This document shows, in pieces, positions 36,611 to 50,130 of a DNA stretch of 64,000 nucleotides. Position 1 is the first letter of the stretch. The number at the start of each line of letters is the position of its first letter. The notes beneath the pieces were generated by a model. It did no database searches, had not been told where the DNA came from, and saw nothing but the letters and a program-made list of their open reading frames with translations. Made by a program: the position numbers and the translations under genes. Source of the stretch: Ceratopteris richardii. Taxonomy: Eukaryota; Streptophyta; Polypodiopsida; Polypodiales; Pteridaceae. Where the stretch lies: assembly GCA_020310875.1 (NCBI GenBank), contig CM035433.1:108367758-108431757 (forward strand). Direction: 5' to 3'.

Positions 36611-37549
36611 ACGACCAAAGTGAATCTCAAAGATTACTCTCATAGAGATGTCCCTCCTATCCAATGGAATCCCATCCATAAAGCTAAAGATGATACAGAA
36701 TCGGTGCATTCCATAGGATCAAGATCCTCATGGATGCATGAAGATACCCAGTTATGGATGTGCAAAGTAGCAGTAGAAGAGGAGAAGAGAGAGAAAGCCA
36801 GAGAAATAGGTGCAAACGAAACACATAGACCCATTCAAGACCCAGCCTATGCACCTGTAGTCTTTCCTGACGAAGAATTTGAACCCCACGGCTGGGCAGA
36901 AACCTAGCAACAATGGATGTAGCCATCAATGAAGAACAATGGACACCTCACTGTGATGAAGATGGCTATGACATTTCAGTCTTCTCCATAGAGCCAATTA
37001 TGGGAGAGGCAGTTCTAGAAGAATGTGAACCTAGCCCTGATGCATTTGAAGATGCGAGCGACTCCGATCTAGAGTCAATCATTATGGATCCACCTTTTGC
37101 ATCAGATGAAGAATACTTCTATGAAGTAGAATTTCAACCCCAAAGACACGGAGAGCTTACAAGTGATGTAAGACTAGCCACACATGTGACCCCGAAGGAA
37201 GAAGGAAAGAAAAGAAAGAAGAGAGAAGTCACACCAGAAGAGGAAGAATCTTTGTTTGAGGTCCCAGAAAATTTTAAGAAGTATGAGATAGATGACAGGA
37301 GAGTCATGATCAGAATGCCTAAGCAAGAGGCGCAATCAGGGGAGGCCTATGATAACAAAGAAACCACCAAGAAAATAGTGGTAGCCCTAGAAGAAGGAGA
37401 GGAGAGATGCACGTACATAGGCCATGACCTAACAGAGGAAGAAGAGCATGCATTAATAGCCTTGCTAAGAGAATACAGAGATGTATTCGCATGGAGTTAC
37501 AAGGATTTGAAGGGTGTTGACCCGGACATATGCTCACACACCATCCCCA

Positions 37550-38810
37550 TGACATCAGATGCCAAACCCTCTAAGCAAAAGCCATACACATACAATGATA
37601 ACTATGGTGCCAAGATCAAAGAAGAGATAGATAGGCTGGTTGAAGCTGGATTTATCTATGAAATTGAGCACACTGAGTGGGTATCCCCCATTGTAGTGGT
37701 GCCCAAGAAAAATGGAAAGCTACGTGTATGCATTAACTTAAAGAAGGTTAATGCAGCCACAATCCGAGATAACTATCCGCTTCCTATCACAGAGCATCTC
37801 TTAGAAAGAGTAGCAGGCAAGGAAGTGTACAGCTTCCTGGATGGATTCTCTGGCTACAATCAAGTAGCCATTGCTCCAGAGGATCAACATAAGATGGCTT
37901 TTGCCACGGAGTGGGGCATATTTGCCTTTCGGGTAATGCCATTCGGGTTTACTAATGCACCTGCTACCTTTCAACGATTGATGTGTCACGTGTTTAAAGA
38001 GTTCCTGAGGAAGAACTTAGAAGTCTATGTTGATGATCTTTGTGCTCATTCCAACATCAGACAAACCCATATTCCTGAACTCAGACAAATCTTTGACAAA
38101 TGTAGAGAATATCAAGTCTGCCTAAACCCAGAAAAATGTGTTTTCATGGTCAGGCAAGGTAAGATTTTAGGACACATAGTGTCAAAGAATGGCATATCCA
38201 CCGATGAAGAGAAAGTAAGAGCCATAGCCGAGTTACCTAGGCCAAAGAACGTCAAGGAAGTACAAGCCTTCATGGGGCATTGTGGTTACTACCGACGGTT
38301 CATTCATATGTACGCTGTCATTGCAAAGCCCATGTATGGACTTCTGACTAACTTTGAGTGGACTGATGAATGTGAGAATTCCTTCAATGAGCTTAAACCG
38401 TGATTATGTTCAGCACCAATCTTAACCACACCAGATTGGAATAAGCCTTTCCATGTTCATGTGGATGCTTCCAATTATGCTATTGGATGTGTACTCGCAC
38501 AACCTACTGGTGAAGGTAATATGGATCTCCCAATTGCCTATGCCAGTAGACAATTGAATGTAGCTGAACAAAATTATACCACTACGGAGAGAGAAGGACT
38601 AGGCATGGTATATGCAGTTAAAAAGTTTAGACATTATTTGCTTGCAAATAAGTTCAAATTTTTTACGGATCACCAAGCTCTACTGTACCTGGTAAACAAG
38701 CCATGCAATACAGGAAGATTAGTAAGATGGTTTCTCTTGCTAATGGAATACGACTTCGAGGTTGTGGTAAGGAAAGGTAGGACTCACTTGCGAGCAGACC
38801 ATCTCTCTAG
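37550..38810 (+). pseudogene. Element 1 reverse transcriptase and RNase H
   Basis: RT motifs: EHTEWVSPIVVVPKKNGKLR near 37665-37725, YSFLDGFSGYNQV near 37830-37865, the catalytic VYVDDLCAHS near 38023-38055. RNase H starts VDASNYAIGCVL near 38460 and includes FFTDHQALLYL near 38660. Protein about 98% identical to element 2 over RT (hand count, 3 differences in about 137 residues). Fossil. Confidence 0.9.
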
Positions 38811-39439
38811 ACTCACATCAGGGGAAGCCCCACAAGGAGTGTCAGATGACCTTCCTGATGCTTACTTGTTTAATTTGGAAGTGGTGCCACAGTGGGCTAA
38901 GCCACTAGTGCCAGTATTGACATATGGGCCTAACCACCCAGTAATAAACACACAGGATAGAGAGGTAGTAAAAGCCCAAAAGTATCACATCATGGCAGGA
39001 AGTATGTACAAGCACACAGATCAAGGGATTTTGGCTTGTTGTGTGGAAGAGGATGAGTACGCTAAATGGTTGCAATTAGCACATGTAGGTGCATTAGAGC
39101 AACACTATTCAAGGCAACGAACCCTACAGACACTAAGAAGACTCGGAGTGCATTGGCCAACGATGGAAGCTGATGTCCAAAAGTTGTGCAAGGAATGCCC
39201 AATCTGCTGCACTAAACCACCTGTGGAACATGCCACTCTTTATCAAGTGTCCATAGTGCCAGATTGGAGTGAACCACTAGTATCCTTCCTGAGGACAAAA
39301 ACATTCCCTCAAGACATGACGCTTGCTAGGAAAAGGAGTTTAGAACAAGAAGCCCAGGATTACTCACTCATTGGTGATAATCTATACAAGCGTGGTAAAG
39401 ATGGTTATCTGAGACTATGTGTCCATGAAAGTGAATATC

Positions 39440-40410
39440 TCAAGATCCTGGAAACTGCTCACCAAGGAGTAGCAGGAGGACACTTTGGACCAGATCGTGT
39501 GATCAAGGCAATACTCTTTGCGGGCTTTTGGTGGCCAACCCTTCACATGGATGCACATACCTATGTGAAATGGTGTGATGTCTGTCAGCGAACTCAGTAT
39601 CCTATACGCAAAGACGAGATGCCACTGAAACCTATGATGGGTGGACGTGCATTCTCTAAGTGGGGAATAGACTTCGTAGGTCCTATTAATCCCCCAGCTA
39701 AGGGTTCCCATGCTGAATATATCATTGTTGCCACGAACTATCTAACCAAGTGGGTAGAGGTGAAAGCCACAACGAAGAACGATGCTCAAACAACAGCTAA
39801 GTTTTTATTTGAGAATGTGTTCACTAGATACGGGCTACCTATAGAGCTAGTTAGTGACAGAGGCACTCACTTCTTGAATGAAGTTATTGAAAATCTGCTC
39901 CAGGAATTCTTGGTAGTACATAAGAAGTCTGCCCCCTATCACCCTCAAGCAAATGGCCAGGCTGAGAGCACCAATAAGATCTTATGCAATGTACTGATGA
40001 AATTAGTGAACAATAAACACTCTGATTGGGACAAATAGCTACACCATGCTGTTTGGGCATATCGAGTGGCCTACAAAACGGTACTCCAAGCCACCCCCTT
40101 TCAGATGGTATTTGGCCAAAATGCAGTGTTACCATTGGATTTCTTAATACCTACATTGAAAGTAGCACAAGAGCATGAATGGACGGGTCATGAACTCTCC
40201 TCAAGACTTTTTGACCTTGAACGATTAGGAGAAACAAGACTGAGAGCGGCTGCAGGGATATATGCAGCTAAGAAACGACAGAAGGCATACTTTGATGCCC
40301 ACGTTAAAGATAAAGGTTTGAAGGCAGGCGACCTAGTACTAGTCTACACTTTGAAACAACATGCAAGGAAACTGGAGAAGAGAGGCTATGGACCCATGAT
40401 TATAAACAGA
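39440..40410 (+). pseudogene. Element 1 integrase
   Basis: HHCC zinc domain (HQGVAGGHFG ... CDVCQRT, about 39460-39595), DDE core (WGIDFVGP near 39663, ELVSDRGTHF near 39845, QANGQAESTN near 39950), and a C-terminal basic domain with AGDLVLVYTL near 40325. Fossil. Confidence 0.9.
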
Positions 40411-40719
40411 ATCTCAACAAGTTGAGCAGTGCAACTAGCCACATTAGAAGGCGACATTCTCCCAAGCTACATTAGCGGATGCAGGGTCAAGTTGTATCAG
40501 GAACCTCTCACAGAGGAAATGCTAAGCCGACTCAACACTGCTAAGAAACGCAAAGAAGAAGAAAAGCGAATTCGAGAAGAAGCTCAAGCAGAAGCTTTAG
40601 AGCGAATACGGAGAATGAAATTAAGAAGGCAGGGTAGAGAGCAACCTAGGACAGATGCATATGCAGATCAAGGATATCACATGGCTATGTGTGAAGTTTC
40701 AAGCATCAGCTCTCATAGG

Positions 40720-41060
40720 ATAATTGATCGACGTCCTTTTATAACCTTAGATATAGGACAAGGAAAGGGTGCAAGGACAGTAAGAGCCTTGATTGACTCA
40801 GGTGCAGCCACTAGTGCTGTTAAATTGTCTTATTGTCAAGATTTGAAGTTAATTGTCAATCCTATTGAAGCATATCTCGTAGGATTGGGAGGTGTGGAAA
40901 CCCCTTGCATGGGCGAGGTGGAACTTCCCCTCTATGTTCAAGACGAAGCAATGACAGTCAAAGTACTAGTGTGTCAAGATGAGGACCTCACTGAGCCTCT
41001 TGTCTTGGGTCAGGACTGGATCTATGATCATGCAGTCAACCTAAACCTAAGAAGTGGACT
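40720..41060 (+). pseudogene. Element 1 second aspartic-protease-like domain
   Basis: Downstream of integrase. RRPFITLDIG, then RALIDSGAATSAV (near 40785-40825) with an Asp-Ser-Gly loop, a flap-like middle, and PLVLGQDWI near 40995-41025 in place of the usual LLG-R/D strand. The layout is that of a retropepsin monomer of about 110 residues, distinct in sequence from protease 1. Element 2 inserts just downstream. Fossil. Confidence 0.7.
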
Positions 41061-41132
41061 TCTTCAGGTATGGGTAATCATAGTCGAATTACAGTTGAAC
41101 TGGACAATGACGCACACAAGGAACTAGGTAAG

Positions 41133-41701
41133 TGTTGGCACACAAAGCAACAAAGGAATCATGCACAATACGGCAACAAGGCCAGATCATTTTTTCCCAT
41201 AGATTATGTACAATTCAAGTGATTTTAATCACTACACGAACATTGTAAATCCCGTTTTTGGTAGATTAGACTCCATTTTGTGCAAGCCGAGGAGTCCTCG
41301 AGCTTGAGGAGTATTAGAAGTACCATCGTACCAATTTTCATAATTTTTAGACTTCGTTTGAGCCCTCAAATAAGCCCTGGAACCTAATTTTTAACTAGGC
41401 CGGACACTAGGTCTGGACAGGGCCAAAAGCTAGTCAAAAACTATAAAAAGAGCTAGAGAGCTCATTTTTGAGGTTAGATTATAATTGAAACGAACTTGTA
41501 AGAGCATTTTGAAAGTAATCTAAAAGCTCCATTGATTCTCACTCTTTGTCTTGCCGTGTGTGCGCGTGTGTGTGTATGTGTGTGCATGCTAGTGTGCTTC
41601 TCACTCACGCACTTGTGCCGCCACTTGCTCGAGGTCTTCATACCATCCTCACGTCTTCCCGGATTGACATTAAAGGAGGTGCTACTCATCATTGAGCTAC
41701 A
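41133..41701 (+). repeat. 5' LTR of gypsy element 2
   Basis: 569 bp, TGTTGGCAC...GAGCTACA. TATA box TATAAAAAG at 41442-41450; a (GT)n tract near 41565-41585 probably lies in R or U5. Confidence 0.95.
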
Positions 41702-41710
41702 CCAAATTTT

Positions 41711-41732
41711 TGGCGCCGTTGCCGGGGATCGA
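41711..41732 (+). promoter_or_regulatory. Primer binding site, tRNA-Asp (element 2)
   Basis: TGGCGCCGTTGCCGGGGA plus the next four bases, nine bases after the LTR, identical to that of element 1. Confidence 0.95.
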
Positions 41733-42190
41733 GCTTTGAGGACGAGCGTGTGATGGTAAGATGTAGAGTTGACGCGTTGGAGTTGTAGGTATTTTCTTCA
41801 CTCTCATCGATTTTCTTTTACTTTCTTCACCATCATCATCATCACCATCTCCCACGTCCATCTCCATCATCGCGAAAATTTCAGTTTTTTGGACTATATC
41901 CCCTCCTCCACCTCATTTCCCTCATTTCACTTGTGAGAGAGAGCGAGAGAGCGAACTTGCATGTGCTGTTTTTGCATGTTTTTCTGAGCTATTTTGCAGG
42001 TTTTTGCTGTATCATCATCCCCAGCAGTGTGCGCAGGTACGACAGGCTCTGCACAGGTCCCGGGGCGACAATCTCTGTCTATCGCGACAGACAGAAAATC
42101 TTAAAATTTTGTGAATGCATGATTAGAACTGTAACCTACACCTTGAGGGCACTCTAGATCACTAGAAGTTTTTCAAAAATTTGCATTTTT

Positions 42191-42671
42191 TCTGTCTATC
42201 GCGACAGACACCATCTATCGCGACAGACACTGTCTATCGCGACAGACACCGTCTATCGCGACGGATAGAATTTCACGACAGACACTGTCTATCGCGACAG
42301 ACACCGTCTATCGCGACAGACAGAATTTCACGACAGATAGCGTCTATCGCGACAGACACCGTCTATCGCGACAGACAGAAATCCACGACAGACAGCGTCT
42401 ATCGCGACAGATACCGTCTATCGCGACAGACAGAATTTCACGACAGATAGCGTCTATCGCGACAGACACCGTCTATCGCGACAAACAGAAATCCACGACA
42501 GACAGCGTCTATCGCGACAGACACCGTCTATCGCGACAGACACCGTCTATCGCGACAGACAGAAATCCACGATAGACACTGTCTATCGCGACAGACATCG
42601 TCTATCGCGACAGACAGCCCCCACGATAGATTGTGTCTATCGCGACAGACACCGTCTATCGCGATAGACAG
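42191..42671 (+). repeat. Quasi-palindromic minisatellite in the leader of element 2
   Basis: A tandem array of TGTCTATCGCGACAGACAC-like units (basic period about 19), alternating with longer units that carry an AGAATTTCACGACAGA-type spacer. The array sits where element 1 has its own array, but the monomer differs (CTATCGCGACAG against CGATCGCGACCG). The centre TCGCGA and flanks TGTC...GACA are shared. Confidence 0.92.
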
Positions 42672-43561
42672 GCATTTTCGGCAAAAAATTAAGGTGTGAA
42701 TTTTTGGAAATTTAGGCTAAATTTTGGGCATATTTGCACTCTCAAGTACTCATATACTTACAAAGGCCTTAGAAAATGCATTAAAACCCCTGAAAGGATC
42801 TGTTTGTCTAGTTAACCCCCTAAACCCTGAACGGTCATAACTTTTTCATACGAAATCCATTTTCTGAGCTCTAGGGCTTGTCGGAAAGCTCGTGACATAT
42901 ACTACACGCCCTCAACTGTTTTTTATAAGAATAACGCGTTGATTTTCAGATAGGATATTTGGAAGTTGACACACAGAGGCGTAGAAACACCAAGGGAGCT
43001 CTAGAGGAAATTTCTAGCAATACAAAAGGGGGGGACAAGGGTCATTAACAAAGTGTCTGAAATAATTTGTTTGTCAAGTGAAAGGTCTACTTAAAGCTAA
43101 TCTTGGGATTTATGCAGGCCTATTGAGAAGCAACTGAGAGTATCCAAGCAACGGTGTGGCGCACGCTTGAGAATCAACTTCTCGAGCACTAAAGAGCAAG
43201 GTTCGGCAAGAAAGGTCGGAATATTCTCAACTCCTCTTCGTCAATTCCTAGCTTAGGCTAAGAACGATTAGAAGTAGGAGTAAGTCAGGGCGACGATAGG
43301 CCACTATCAAATTGAAGACTACCTAAAAGCTCAAGTTCAAGCTAAAAACTTAATCTCTGTACTGTCGACAACATAAAGGAAAGAACCTAACGTGGAACGA
43401 TCAACCTGAAAGTACGAAGAACATTCAAGTATTCCTGACGACGTAATAGCAGACAAGACTTTAAACACGAGGAATAACTAAAAAGAATCAAGTGACTGGT
43501 ACCAATTGATCGACAACGAGGTTGTACTCTGGGCGAAGAACTGTGCTACTTAGACAGGCAT
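42672..43561 (+). other. Leader of element 2 between minisatellite and gag
   Basis: Non-coding, with clear similarity to 31726-32574 of element 1. It ends at the shared gag start context GGCATATGAACC. No separate ORF is recognised. Confidence 0.7.
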
Positions 43562-46500
43562 ATGAACCTTAGATCAGGACGACACCTAGTAAGAGAGAGA
43601 CAAAGCCTTAGGTCTTCAGAGGCTAGTGTCAATCACACTGCAAGGTCCTGGGCCGAGCAGTTGAGCCACCAATCGAACTACCCTAGCTCTGAGACCAGTG
43701 AGTCAGAGATGTCTCAAGGCATGGACAGACCTACGGGAAGTTCAGGAGTGCCTTACTTATACAGGGTGGAAGGTCCTTACAAAACGCAGTTGGAATACCT
43801 TAGGACCAACCGATTAGGTGCGAGCATCTATGAGGACGGCCTAGGAAGATCAGTGGTCCAGATTAAAAACCCTGACCAATCCATAGGACTAGAGCACCCA
43901 GCTGTCAAGTTTGAAAACGGTGCATACCTGGACAAGGAAGGAACCATATACGTAGTCACCAGTCATCCAGATAGGACATATGAATTTGGAAATGTAATTT
44001 CAGAAGCGGACTTAGGTGACTTGGAACAAGGGAACATGGGTGCGGAACCTAGAACCCCTCGAGGTAAATCAGTTCTCACTAGGATTATCACGCCTGAGTG
44101 GGTCCCCCAAGATAACAAGTGCATAGATTTGCTTCTCAATCGAGAAACGGACGAAGCCTTTTGGAGATATAAACCGGATCACCCAACTGATATAGGAACA
44201 ATCATGATCTATGAGTTTAAGGATCCGGATAGCCCAGGCAGAGTGACCTACCTAGATCATGCTTCAGAACGGATCTTTGTGGTGACAGAAAATGATAGGC
44301 ATGCTTACACTTGGAAGGGTGAATTTATTTTCCCTCAACCAAGATCAAATGTATCCTACGGTCACCCTGGGGCTGGAACTTCCCAAGCTCATGGTACGCA
44401 AAGAGACAGAAGTAGAGATAGACCAGAAGTAAGTTTTGCCAACCCAGTGGGCAGAGAAAGAACGAGAACAGAGACGAATAGGGTAGAACCTGAGATGCAT
44501 AGAGCCCACAGGAACCAAAGAAATGTAGATGGATTCCCTCTGCCGAGGCCTAGAGAGCACACAAGAACTTTGAGACCCACCCAGCTAGTTAAGTCCATGA
44601 AGAATTACTTTGACGGCACAGGAGATCCCTATGATCATGTGGCGGAATTCAAGCAAGTCTTGAGAGCTGAACAAGTGGAAGATCTGTTCACGCAGTACAA
44701 TGCCTTCGGTCTAACCCTTAGGAACACAGCACGTACGTGGTTTCAGCCATTAGATGAACGCCAGTTCAGGAGCATAGACCAACTCCTAGAGGCTTTCATC
44801 GTAGAGTTCTCTAAGAGTGGCATAAGACACAACACCTCCTCACTGATTCACAGCTTCAAGCAAACCCCTCAAGAGACTGTGAGACTTGCAGGAAGAAGAT
44901 TTAGACAATATCTTGAAAGGTGCCCTATTTCGGAGCTACCCACATCTGCTAAACAAGTAGCCTTATTCCTTGACGGATTGCTGAGTCCAAAATTGAGATC
45001 CTACGTGTATCTGAAAGACCCTAGGACTATAGAAGAGTGTGTACGTATGTGCATTGACATTGAAGATAACCTAGGAGAAGAGCTAGAGCTGTCCAAAATC
45101 TACAAAGATTCAGATAGTGCATCTAGTCACTCTTCCACACAATCCACGTCAATTGAGGAACTCGCAGAGAAAGTGGCCCAGAAATTAGGTGTAACTAGCA
45201 AACAAATCCCAAGGTTTGCCCCAGTGAAAAGATGCTATACTTGCGGCGGTGACCATATGGCGAACGTCTGTCCCATTATGGCTCAACCCCAAGTAAACCC
45301 TAGTAGCCAGTACTGCACCATAGAACGGAGATACACCAACCACACCGCACAAGATTGCCCATACAACAAGCAAGCTGTTAGGCAACCCTACCCTCAGCCC
45401 TACCAACAAGGCAGATACCAGAACCAGTACCCTCCACAACCATATGGCAGGCCACAACAAAATTTCCAACCTCAATATCAAAACCAACAAAGGCCTCAGC
45501 CTGTGCTAGCACAACAACCCCCAGCCCCAGCTAATGTGATTCCGGTAAAGTATACTGTTGCAGAAGAAAACCTGAATAGAGCTATAGTCCCTGTAACATC
45601 CTTGATCTCTGAAAATGACCCAAGTGATCATAGCTTTGATTCTACCCATGTGGATAGTCCCCAGGCTTACTACATGCAGTCTCCAGAACATGGTGAGTCC
45701 TATTATAGCGAAGAGATAAACGAACCTAGTTGGGAATCAGATTACACGAACGTCATGTATGCAAACCCCAATCCTAGGCCTCAATCTAGGCAAGTAAGAC
45801 CTCCATTCCCAAGAGGACCGTGCTACAGATGCCAAGGAGATCACCTCATTCGTGATTGTCCCTTGCCTCCGCCCACACAACCTCAGTCCTTGACTATCCA
45901 AGGCTTCTGCCAAGACTGCGGAAAAGAGCATCTCTTACGAGATTGCCCAAAGAACCCCAATAGCATGCCAAAAATCACCCCTATCAACGTTGTTGGGTTA
46001 GTGGTAGACTCCTCAGGAAGTGTCACTTCCACTACACCAGTACAGGTAGTCACTAGGGCTCAGGCATTGCAGCAAAACCAAGGGGTAGGCCAGGAAAAGA
46101 GCCCAGATGCTAGCGATACTGAGAGCCAAAATAAAAAAAGAACAAGAGCTTGGAGAGATAGCCACGAACGCATGAAAAGGCAGTGGGCAAAGAAGATGAG
46201 TGAACTTGAGGAAAGTCTACGAGAAACCAAGGCTAAAATCATAGAGATCACATCTCAACCGCACTCTCACACATTCCCACCGCTACCATCCCCATCACCC
46301 TCCATCCCTTCACCCTCTAAGACAGCCCACGTAACCCACCCACCACCCCAAACAGGATCGGTATTAGCTGATCCCACTCCCGAAGACATAGACATGATGC
46401 TTAAAGCATATCAGGCCAGAATCCAAGAAGGGCCAAACGTCACGGATCATGACAAGTGCTATCCTAGAGCTGACCTAGAGATAGAAAGAACCAAACTATG

Positions 46501-47590
46501 CGCGAAAATGGTCGCATTGGCTCAGACTATGTTTGAAGCCAGTTGCCTTTTCAATTACTCAGGCCCTGCCAAAACGCAATTACACTTGGATGGATTCCTA
46601 GAGAAGTTAGAGAGGATAATTGCAAGATCTGACAAGGAAGAAAAAAATCAAGACCAAGAAAAAGCAAGCAAAAACAGGAATCATTCCCAATCAGAAGTGT
46701 ATGTGGCCAATGCCCCTAAACCGGACAACTTTCCCTCCTTAGAAAGAATAGAGAGGCCAATAGCACAGCCAGAAAAGGAACCTACCCCTCAAAGGAAGGA
46801 AAGGGCAAGAGAACGGATAAGCCAGCCTCTTCAGGAAGCCCATGTGCCTCCTCAAGAAGCTTATCTTCCCCCCCAAAAGGCAGATGAGCCTCCCTCGAAA
46901 GCTCAAGTACCTCCACAGGTTGCCTACATTCCTTCTCAGGGAATGTGTGAGCCTGTTCGGAAAAGTAATAGAATAAGTAATCCTCCCCAAGAAGCTTGTG
47001 CTCCAGTCATTTGTGAGAACGAGGAGAGAGTCAACAATAGAATCAGCCCTCCTTCACAGGTTGCTTATGCGCCCAATTCTACGGAGCCAGACACTTCTTC
47101 TTCTATGAATCGGTTTGCACCAGACTTCCTACGAGAGATTCAAGAAGACAAATGGGATAACGAAAGCGAGGTCGCCCCTCCTTTTGAACTTGTGGACGAT
47201 GCACACGACCAATTCCCACAAGACATCCCATCTATTTACGGGGAGCATGAGAGTGTTCAGTCTCATGAGAGATTAGACTTTGAGTCTAATTCCATACAAG
47301 AGCTACCCCACTTCACAGGCCCATGGGAAGCAAAGTCCACATGTATGAGAGCACCCACAGTCTTGGTAAGGAACGACGACTCAGTCATACCTAGGAACAC
47401 AGAGGTAGTGAAGAACACTAACGTGCAGTGTAATCTCAAGTTAGAAGAACTACTCAAGGTTAGACCTGAATTATGGAAACATGTAGCCAAACAAGTACCA
47501 GAGATAGCAAAACCTCGTTCCCAGGTAGGATCCCATAGGACAGTGCCAGAAATTCCCTTGGATAAGATAGGGGATATGTGTGAAGGTGAA
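43562..47590 (+). CDS. Element 2 gag and gag-protease spacer
   Basis: Starts MNLRSGRHLV. Gag core YFDGTGDPYDHVAEFKQVL near 44600-44900. Knuckles of the short CX2CX3HX4C form near 45230 (CYTCGGDHMANVC), 45822 (CYRCQGDHLIRDC) and 45908 (CQDCGKEHLLRDC), with a looser Cys/His motif near 45310-45360. A proline-glutamine-rich region (45380-45530) separates the knuckles; a long acid- and proline-rich spacer follows, with PPQEAY-type repeats near 46840-46960. Confidence 0.88.
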
Positions 47591-47599
47591 GAAGGGAAC

Positions 47600-47940
47600 A
47601 CCTATCTGCCCATCACCTACCAGGAGTACACCACCAAGGCAATTTTGGACTCAGGTGCAGGAGTTGCAATTGCCACAACCTCCTTATGGAAACGTTGGGG
47701 CAAGCCGGCACTCAAGCCGACGAGAATGAAATTGCAGATGGCCGATGGTCACATAGAGAGACCCATAGGATTGCTAGAAGGGATAACTCTCACCACTTGT
47801 GGTGTCGAGTTTGAACATAGTTTTGCTATATGTGACTTCAGTAAAAATCATGCCTATGAGATGATTTTGGGAAGACCATTTATGCGACAATTGCAAGTGG
47901 TACAGGATTGGGGAACCAACTCCTTGTATTTGCAACACTT
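47600..47940 (+). CDS. Element 2 aspartic protease 1
   Basis: AILDSGAGVAIATTS near 47641-47685 and ILGRPFMRQLQV near 47867-47900, in the normal position between gag and RT. Confidence 0.85.
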
Positions 47941-48879
47941 GGGTGTTACGACCAAAGTCAATCTCAAGGATTATTCTCATAGAGATGTCCCTCCTATCCA
48001 ATGGAATCCCATCCATAGAGCTAAAGAGGACACAGAATCGGTGCATTCCATAGGGTCTGGATCCTCATGGATGCATGAAGACACCCACTTATGGATGTGC
48101 AAGGTAGCAGTAGAGGAAGAGAAGAGAGAGAAAGCCAGAGAGGTAGGTGCGAAAGAAACCCATAGATCAATCCAAGACCCAGCCTATGCACCTGTAGTTT
48201 TCCCAGACGAAGAATTTGAACCTCATGGCTGGGCGGAAATTTTAGCAACAATGGACGTAGCCATCAATGAAGAACAATGGACACCTCACTGTGATGAGGA
48301 TGGCTATGATATTTCAGTCTTCTCCATAGAGCCAATCATGGGAGAGGCAGTTTTAGAAGAATGCGAACCTAGCCCTGATGCATTTGAGGATGCAAGTGAC
48401 TCCGATCTAGAGTCAATCATTATGGATCCTCCATTTGCATCAGATGAAGAATACTTCCATGAAATAGAATTTCAACCCCAGAGGCATGGAGAGGTTACAA
48501 ATGATGTAAGATTAGCAACGCATATGACCTCTAAGAAAGAAGGAAAGAAACGAAAGAAGAAAGAAGTCTCACCAGAGGAGGAAGAGTCTTTGTTTGAGGT
48601 CCCAGAAAATTTTAAGAAGTATGAGATAGATGATAGGAGAGTCATGATAAGAATGCCTAAACGAGAAGCACAATCAGGAGAGGCCTATGATAACAAAGAA
48701 ACCACCAAGAAAATAGTAGTGGCCATAGAAGAAGGAGAGGAGAGATGCACGTATATAGGCCATGACCTAACAGAAGAAGAAGAGCATGAATTGATTGCCT
48801 TGCTAAGAGAATACAGAGATGTATTCGCTTGGAGTTACAAGGATTTGAAAGGGGTTGACCCGGACATATGCTCACACAC

Positions 48880-50130
48880 TATTCCCATGACCTCAGATGC
48901 TAAACCCTCTAAGCAAAAGCCTTATACATATAACGATAATTACGCCGCTAAGATCAAAGAAGAGATAGATAGACTGGTCGAAGCTGGATTTATCTATGAA
49001 ATTGAGCACACTGAATGGGTATCCCCCATCGTAGTGGTGCCCAAGAAGAATGGCAAGCTGCGTGTGTGCATTAACTTGAAAAAGGTTAATGCCGCCACGA
49101 TTCGAGATAACTATCCGCTTCCCATCACAGAACATCTCTTAGAAAGAGTGGCAGGCAAGGAAGTGTACAGCTTCCTTGATGGATTTTCTGGCTACAATCA
49201 AGTAGCCATAGCTCCAGAGGATCAGCATAAGACAGCCTTTGCCACAGAATGGGGCATTTTTGCTTTTAGAGTAATGCCATTTGGGCTTACCAATGCACCA
49301 GCCACCTTCTAGAGGCTGATGTGCCATGTGTTTAAGGAGTTCCTGAGGAAGAGTTTAGAAGTCTATGTTGATGATCTCTGTGCTCATTCCAATGTTAGAC
49401 AAACCCATATTCCTGAACTCAAACAAATCTTTGACAAATGTAGAGAATATCAAGTCTGCCTGAACCCCGAAAAGTGTGTTTTTATGGTCAGGCAAGGCAA
49501 GATCCTAGGACATATAGTGTCAAAGAATGGCATATCTACTGACGAAGAAAAAGTGAGAGCCATAGCGGAGTTACCTAGGCCAAAGAATGTCAAGGAAGTA
49601 CAAGCTTTCATGGGGCATTGCGGTTATTATCGACGATTTATACACATGTATGCTGTCATTGCAAAGCCCATGTACGGACTTCTGACAAACTTTGAGTGGA
49701 CGGATGAATGTGAGAATTCCTTCCAAGAGCTTAAACGAAGATTATGTTCAGCACCAATCTTGACCACACCAGATTGGAATAAGCCATTCCATGTTCATGT
49801 TGATGCATCCAATTATGCTATTGGATGTGTGCTGGCACAACCTACTGGTGAAGGTAATATGGATCTTCCAATTGCCTATGCCAGTAGACAATTGAATGCA
49901 GCTGAACGGAATTACACCACCACAGAGCGAGAAGGATTAGGCATGGTGTATGCGGTTAAGAAATTTAGACACTATTTGCTTGCAAATAAGTTTAAATTTT
50001 TTACGGACCATCAGGCTTTGTTGTACCTAGTAAACAAGCCATGCAATACAGGAAGATTAGTGAGATGGTTTCTCTTGCTAATGGAATATGACTTTGAGGT
50101 TGTGGTAAGAAAAGGTAGGACTCACTTGAG
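48880..50130 (+). CDS. Element 2 reverse transcriptase and RNase H
   Basis: RT: WVSPIVVVPKKNGKLRVCIN near 49016-49075, FLDGFSGYNQVAI near 49170-49210, VYVDDLCAHS near 49360-49390. RNase H: VDASNYAIGCVLAQP near 49798-49842 and FFTDHQALLYLV near 49997-50032. A 60-base comparison with element 1 (from 49018) shows six differences, all third-position and silent, a sign of past purifying selection. Confidence 0.92.
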
